Assembly: GCA_964655775.1 (NCBI GenBank)
Contig: CAZZNQ010000007.1
Location: 1 to 64,000, forward strand
Source of the DNA: CAZZNQ01 sp964655775
Lineage (GTDB): Bacteria > Planctomycetota > Brocadiia > SM23-32
Direction of reading: 5' to 3'
Length of the DNA: 64,000 nt
Part shown: piece after piece, positions 60,030 to 64,000 of the stretch
Layout of the letters: the number at the start of each line of letters is the position of its first letter
Numbering within the stretch: the stretch's first letter is position 1
The notes under the pieces: generated by a model
Database searches by the model: none
The model's input: only the letters and a program-made list of their open reading frames with translations
What the model was told of the DNA's origin: nothing
Position numbers and translations under genes: made by a program

Positions 60030-61149
60030 CCGCTTCCCGGGCGCTGCGGCGTGCGTGTGCGACCAGGCGACCAGCGAACTGGGCCAGGGTCTCGGGTGCG
60101 TTGAGAAGCTCCGCGTTCACCGTTACCACTGTCTCGCGTGCGTTCACGGTGATCCGGCGCAGGGGCGTGCCGTCGGGTATCTGTCCGAAAAGCACGTCGA
60201 GGCGCGAGACGAGCGATTCCGCGTCGGACGCCGTGGCGCACTCGATCCGGGTGGTGATCAAAGCGGATACGGCGTTGAGGGGACGGAGTTGGGCGGCGAT
60301 GGAGAAGATGCTGTCGGACACGAGCCCGGCATCGCTCACCTTCTCGCGGACCCGCGGATCCGGGCAGACGCGGCGGAGCAGTGCGGCGAGCTCGCCGTTG
60401 GCGTTGGTCGCGGCGAAGAGGATCGGTTGAGAACGGTCTACCCGACCGAGAACGGGCCGCAGGGGGCCCTCTATGCTGACGACTTCGGGCAGCCCGCCTC
60501 CGTCCTCATCGTCGTCGGCGGCCACCCCGGCAAAGGCCGCAAGCTCGTCGATCCAGCGCTTGGCCATCTCGCGATCGTGCGCCAGCATGAAGTTGTTGTG
60601 GAAGTAGGCCACGACCGGTTCGTCCGTGCCGGCCGCGAGCTGGGCGTCCCTGTACGTGGACACGGTGGCGCCGGCCTCGCCCAGTGCGTCCTGATAGGCG
60701 CCGACGGCCAGCCGCATCAGCCGCCCTCCCCGGTGTATGGCGAAAGCGTATCCGCCGATCAGACCGTCGGAATCGGGGTTCGGTTGGAGCACGGCCACAA
60801 GCTGCACGGGCGCGGCTTCCAGCGCGATGTTCCGGCACTGCTCGGGATCGAACGCGAAACCCTCACCCGCCCTTGAAGTCAGGAGCCGCCGGATGGCCGG
60901 CTGGGTGGCGACGTGGTAGGGCAGGTCGACCATCAGCGGATCGTCCGGCCGCACGCAGGCGGCGATGAAGACCGTGGCTTCAGGGTGGACGAACGCGCCG
61001 GGCGGCGCGACGGGAGCGGCGCTCATCAGGACGTGGACGACGATGACCACGACGATGAAGAACGCCACGATGAGGGCCAGGCACCCGCCGGTGCAGCCCC
61101 AGATCCATCGCTTGAAGCGCCTTTCGGCCCGGTCGAACTCGTCCATCAT
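60010..61149 (-). CDS. Hypothetical membrane-anchored protein
   Basis: 379-residue protein with one N-terminal helix (about 17-43) and a large extracytoplasmic part beginning APVAPPGAFVHPEATVFIAACV. Long alternating strands and helices suggest a DUF3352-like organisation, but I do not recognise a family with certainty. An acidic patch (ADDDEDGGG) lies in the middle. It lies 27 bases after purB and probably shares its transcript. Confidence 0.65.
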   Translation of the reverse strand: MMDEFDRAERRFKRWIWGCTGGCLALIVAFFIVVVIVVHVLMSAAPVAPPGAFVHPEATVFIAACVRPDDPLMVDLPYHVATQPAIRRLLTSRAGEGFAFDPEQCRNIALEAAPVQLVAVLQPNPDSDGLIGGYAFAIHRGGRLMRLAVGAYQDALGEAGATVSTYRDAQLAAGTDEPVVAYFHNNFMLAHDREMAKRWIDELAAFAGVAADDDEDGGGLPEVVSIEGPLRPVLGRVDRSQPILFAATNANGELAALLRRVCPDPRVREKVSDAGLVSDSIFSIAAQLRPLNAVSALITTRIECATASDAESLVSRLDVLFGQIPDGTPLRRITVNARETVVTVNAELLNAPETLAQFAGRLVAHARRSAREAATPPSP

Positions 61150-61176
61150 GATCCTCTTCGGGTTGGCTGCGGGAGC

Positions 61177-62625
61177 TTAGACTCGGAGTGCGGCCCCGGA
61201 CGCGTCGCCTTCGGGGAAGCGGGCGAGAGCGGGTCCGACGTGCTTCGCGAGATAGTCGCGGACCTGGTCGGGGGCGCGGCCGACGAAGCCCTGTGCGTGC
61301 GCTATCTCCTCCAGCCGGTCGGCGACCGAGCCGAACGCCGGATCGCGCCGGATGCGGTCCAGCAGATCGTTCTCGCCGTCGCCGTTCTTGACGCGGTGCG
61401 CGGCGGCCATGCTGTGGCGGCGGATAAGCTCGTGCAGCTCCTGTCGGTCGCCGCCGGCTTTCACGGCCTGCATCAGGATGTTCTCCGTGGCCATGAAGGA
61501 CAGCTCGGCGCTGAGCCGGCGCTCGACGACGGCTCCGTTCACCACCAGACCCGCGGTCACGTTCGCGGCGAGCGTGGCGATGGAATCGGCGGCCAGGAAC
61601 GACTCGCTCAGGTAGAGCCTGCGCACGGCCGAATCGTCGAGCGTCCGCTCAAGCCACTGGTCGGCGGCCGTGAATGCCGCATTCTGGATCTGGTTCAGGA
61701 TGAATCTGGACAGGGACGTCATGCGCTCGGAACGCATGGGGTTGCGTTTGTAGGCCATCGCCGAGGAGCCGATCTGGCTGCGACCGAAGGGCTCCTCCAT
61801 CTCCTTCAGGCCGGCGAGCAGGCGGATGTCGTTCGCCATCTTGCTGCAGGCGATCGCCAGCTCGCCCAGCGTCGTCAGCACCCGGTAATCGATCACGCGC
61901 GGCGACGTCTGGCCGGTCACGGGCACGACGTGCTTGAAGCCCATCTGGGCGGCTACACGTCGCTCCAGTTCCTCGACCTTGTCGCCGTCGCCCTCAAACA
62001 GTGCCAGGTAGCTCGCCTGGGTGCCGGTGGTGCCCTTCACGCCGCGGAACGGAACCTCCTCCGCTAAGTCGGCGATGCGTTCGAGGGCCCCCAGCAGGTC
62101 CTGCAGCCAGAGACAGGCTCGCTTGCCGACGGTGGTGGGCTGCCCGGGCTGGAAGTGCGTGTACGCCAGGCACGGCTGATCGGCGTTCTCTGCGGCGAAG
62201 TCCGCCAGCTGCCGGCAAGCCGTCGCAAGCGGGCCGACGAGCAGCCGCAGCCCTTCGCGCACCTGGATCAGATAGGTGTTGTCATCCACGAAGACGCTGG
62301 TGGCGCCGAGGTGGATGATGGGGCGAGCCTTGGGGCACTGCTCGCCGAAGACGCGCACGTGAGTCATCACCTCGTGGCGGGTCTCCTGCTCGATGCGCGC
62401 CACCGCGTCGAAGTCGATCTCGTCCAGGTGGGCGCGCATCTCCTCGACCTGCTCTTCGGAGATGTCCAGCCCCAGTTCGCTCTGGGCCTGGGCGAGCGCC
62501 ACCCACAGCCTGCGGTAGCAGCGGTACTTGGTCAGGTCGCTCCAGTTCTTCTGCATGGGGTGACTTGCCCAGCGGGTGACGAACGGCGAGGCGTAGACGT
62601 CTCTGGGTGTGCTGTCGGGGGTCAT
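61177..62625 (-). CDS. purB: Adenylosuccinate lyase
   Basis: 482-residue enzyme acting twice in purine synthesis (SAICAR and adenylosuccinate cleavage). The signature GSSAMAYKRNPMRSERM, the histidine in IIHLGATSVFVDDN and AYTHFQPGQPTT are present. The length and GSSAMAYKRNP spelling resemble the animal-type branch rather than the short Bacillus type. Its ATG overlaps the pyrE stop as ATGA. Confidence 0.95.
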   Translation of the reverse strand: MTPDSTPRDVYASPFVTRWASHPMQKNWSDLTKYRCYRRLWVALAQAQSELGLDISEEQVEEMRAHLDEIDFDAVARIEQETRHEVMTHVRVFGEQCPKARPIIHLGATSVFVDDNTYLIQVREGLRLLVGPLATACRQLADFAAENADQPCLAYTHFQPGQPTTVGKRACLWLQDLLGALERIADLAEEVPFRGVKGTTGTQASYLALFEGDGDKVEELERRVAAQMGFKHVVPVTGQTSPRVIDYRVLTTLGELAIACSKMANDIRLLAGLKEMEEPFGRSQIGSSAMAYKRNPMRSERMTSLSRFILNQIQNAAFTAADQWLERTLDDSAVRRLYLSESFLAADSIATLAANVTAGLVVNGAVVERRLSAELSFMATENILMQAVKAGGDRQELHELIRRHSMAAAHRVKNGDGENDLLDRIRRDPAFGSVADRLEEIAHAQGFVGRAPDQVRDYLAKHVGPALARFPEGDASGAALRV

Positions 62626-63152
62626 TCCTCGTTTCCTATGCCGAGCGAGGTCGACGTGAACAGCGCGCGGTAGGGGACCAGCGCCCGGCGGAACGCCTCC
62701 TCGGCGCCTTCCTCGCGGTCCAGCACGACGAAGGCGGAGACCGTGCCCGCGCCGGCTTCGCGCAACGCGTCGACGGCGCGCAACGCGGCGCCCGCCGTCG
62801 TGGCTACGTCTTCCACCAGCAGCACGAATTCGCCGTGCTCGAGCTTGCCCTCAATGCGGTTGTCCGTGCCGTATCCCTTCGCTTCCTTGCGAACGATCAC
62901 GAACGGCAGCCCGGTTTCCAGCGCCAGGGCCGTCGCCAACGGCACTCCGCCCAGCTCCGCTCCGGCGAGTCGCTCGACGTTCTTCGGCAACATGCCGGCC
63001 ATTTCCTTCGCGACGGCCGAAAGCAGTTCCGGATCGGTCTCGAACCGATACTTGTCGAAGTAGTAGCTGCTCTTGCGTCCGCTGCGCAGCGTGAATTCGC
63101 CCCTCAACAGGGCCTTTTCCTTGAGTTTCTCTGCCAGTTCCCGGCGGTCCAC
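62622..63152 (-). CDS. pyrE: Orotate phosphoribosyltransferase
   Basis: 176-residue enzyme converting orotate and PRPP to orotidine 5'-phosphate. The motifs FTLRSGRKSSYYFDKYR, then GGVPLATALALETG and the PRPP loop VLLVEDVATTAGAAL are typical. The start is GTG 63152 behind GGAGGGGG; the open frame to 63371 contains the promoter and is not coding. It is coupled to purB, so one transcript serves pyrimidine and purine synthesis. Confidence 0.94.
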   Translation of the reverse strand: MDRRELAEKLKEKALLRGEFTLRSGRKSSYYFDKYRFETDPELLSAVAKEMAGMLPKNVERLAGAELGGVPLATALALETGLPFVIVRKEAKGYGTDNRIEGKLEHGEFVLLVEDVATTAGAALRAVDALREAGAGTVSAFVVLDREEGAEEAFRRALVPYRALFTSTSLGIGNEE

Positions 63153-63197
63153 CGGATGTTCCCCCTCCGTGGTTGTCTGAACGATGGAAGCCGCCCG

Positions 63198-63226
63198 ATT
63201 ATATTCGTCGGCCGCGGACTTGGCAA
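63198..63226 (-). promoter_or_regulatory. Promoter for pyrE-purB
   Basis: Minus strand: TTGCCA (63221-63226), 17 bases, perfect TATAAT (63198-63203), about 45 bases before the GTG start at 63152. Confidence 0.65.
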
Positions 63227-63303
63227 ACGGCGCGGGTGCGCGGACGGCGGGGCATGCAGAGGGAATCGATCCCGCGAATCCGTAACCAGGCTGTCGGGAG
63301 GGT

Positions 63304-64000
63304 CTACAGCAGGTACTTGGCCGTTCGGCGGCCGACACGGGCGATGTTCTCCGCATCGGCGATCTCCTCAAGCTCCTCGCTCACCAGCAGCATGGCGTCG
63401 TCGTAGGTGTGCATGCCGCTGCGCGGGCCTCGCTCGAAGAGGTGCCCGGCCCCGAGCCGTCCCTTGAGATCGTAGCCGTTGCAGGGATCGATGATGATGT
63501 CCGGCGCGGAGTCGATGAACCGGCCCTTGAAGACCTCCTCGCGCCGCATCACCTTCTTGCAGACCACGTCTCCCGATTCGGGATGCTTGATCTCCCTGAG
63601 CGCCTCCATCAGATCCTTGCGGACGGCTTCGTAGTCCTTCTCCGTCACACCGCCGCCGGGCCAGCCGTCCTCGCTCAGTATGTGGACGCGGCCGGGGACG
63701 AGCGACAGCGCGCGGCTGCCGGGTTTGACGGCGCGGAAGCCGAGGCTGGGATCGTTCTCGTAATCGAGGTGGCCTTCGCGCTTCAGCCAGCGGTTGAGCT
63801 GGACCTCCCATTTCAGTCCGCAGAAGCCGTGATCGCTGCAGATGAGCAGGCCGTAATCGTCGCCGATGACGTCCTTGAGCTCCCCCAGGAACTCGTCGAT
63901 CCGGCTGTAGAAGGCGATGACGAAGTCGTGGTGCAGGCTCTCGGGGTCCTCCAGGTCGTCCCACATGAAATGGTTGACGCGGTCGGTGTCCATCACGTGC
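63304..64000 (-). CDS. Alkaline phosphatase/nucleotide pyrophosphatase-like protein, 5'-truncated by window edge
   Basis: The C-terminal 230 or so residues of an alkaline-phosphatase-superfamily hydrolase. Metal ligands appear in MDTDRVNHFMW and in CSDHGFCGL, and the late metal-binding histidine in GMHTYDDAML. This is the type I phosphodiesterase/nucleotide pyrophosphatase group, often acting on phosphate or phosphonate esters. The beginning, with the nucleophile, lies beyond base 64000. The substrate is unknown. Confidence 0.85.
   Translation of the reverse strand, partial: HVMDTDRVNHFMWDDLEDPESLHHDFVIAFYSRIDEFLGELKDVIGDDYGLLICSDHGFCGLKWEVQLNRWLKREGHLDYENDPSLGFRAVKPGSRALSLVPGRVHILSEDGWPGGGVTEKDYEAVRKDLMEALREIKHPESGDVVCKKVMRREEVFKGRFIDSAPDIIIDPCNGYDLKGRLGAGHLFERGPRSGMHTYDDAMLLVSEELEEIADAENIARVGRRTAKYLL

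Noticed and set aside
1..64000. tRNA, rRNA, CRISPR, riboswitch or sigma-54 promoter elements
   Set aside because: Reading the intergenic spaces on both strands I found no cloverleaf with a GGTTCGA-type arm, no regular short repeats and no TGGCAC-N5-TTGC pair in a sensible promoter position; a covariance-model scan would be needed to exclude weak cases.

Overview
The window is about 64 kb of GC-rich bacterial chromosome with roughly 66 protein genes, short intergenic spaces and many ATGA stop/start overlaps. It contains one 10-N scaffold gap (36088-36097), so it comes from a draft or metagenome assembly. Lipid A and Kdo genes (lpxK, kdsA), lipoproteins and a formylglycine-type sulfatase indicate a diderm, heterotrophic bacterium. 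A TPR protein with two RNA polymerase alpha-CTD-like domains, zinc-ribbon/STAS proteins, a DUF4838 protein, an alternative GlmU-like protein and PLDc_N/DUF4349 proteins together suggest the Planctomycetota or a nearby PVC/FCB lineage. This placement is inference from gene content. I see no rRNA, tRNA, CRISPR array, prophage or recognisable transposase.

Layout. 1-3100: the end of an aminotransferase, then a minus-strand signalling operon (STAS protein, CheY-like receiver, NtrC-like sigma-54 activator). 3200-11000: metabolic and maintenance genes (threonine synthase, hisI, nucleoside hydrolase, lpxK, a Gfo/Idh dehydrogenase, mutS). 11090-13220: two paralogous zinc-ribbon membrane proteins; the second runs in frame without a stop into rplM-rpsI, whose promoter lies inside that frame. 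13240-18040: yebC, a small unknown membrane protein, a DUF192 protein, ilvC and larC.

18053-23973: rtcA, then a 3.5 kb unit carrying a P2-type cation ATPase. The unit is bounded by two 264-bp direct repeats of the 3' end of rtcA, and it separates rtcA from its apparent native neighbour. 24000-26640: small regulatory modules (DUF2089 protein with a membrane protein, a frameshifted remnant, a winged-helix regulator with a membrane protein, an ECF sigma factor with a putative membrane partner). 26690-29530: nagB, an acyl carrier protein, a GlmU-like protein and a small lipoprotein.

29700-34900: a plus-strand run from mtnP through a zinc-ribbon/STAS protein, an unknown protein, a PqqD-like protein and an ABC exporter whose permease has an unusual inserted domain. 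This is the best candidate here for an undescribed system. 34927-39772: SpoIID-like protein, queH, ruvB, ruvA and the TPR/alpha-CTD protein. 39866-46807: kdsA-nadD facing a lipoate operon (lpd, lipB, lipA, a free-standing lipoyl domain) that continues into holB and rsgA. 46822-64000: prs, a phosphoesterase, a carbohydrate cluster (sulfatase, CPBP protease, DUF4838 protein, FAD oxidoreductase, glycosidase-like protein), deoC, a ZIP transporter, envelope proteins, yjbQ, pyrE-purB and a partial alkaline-phosphatase-like protein.
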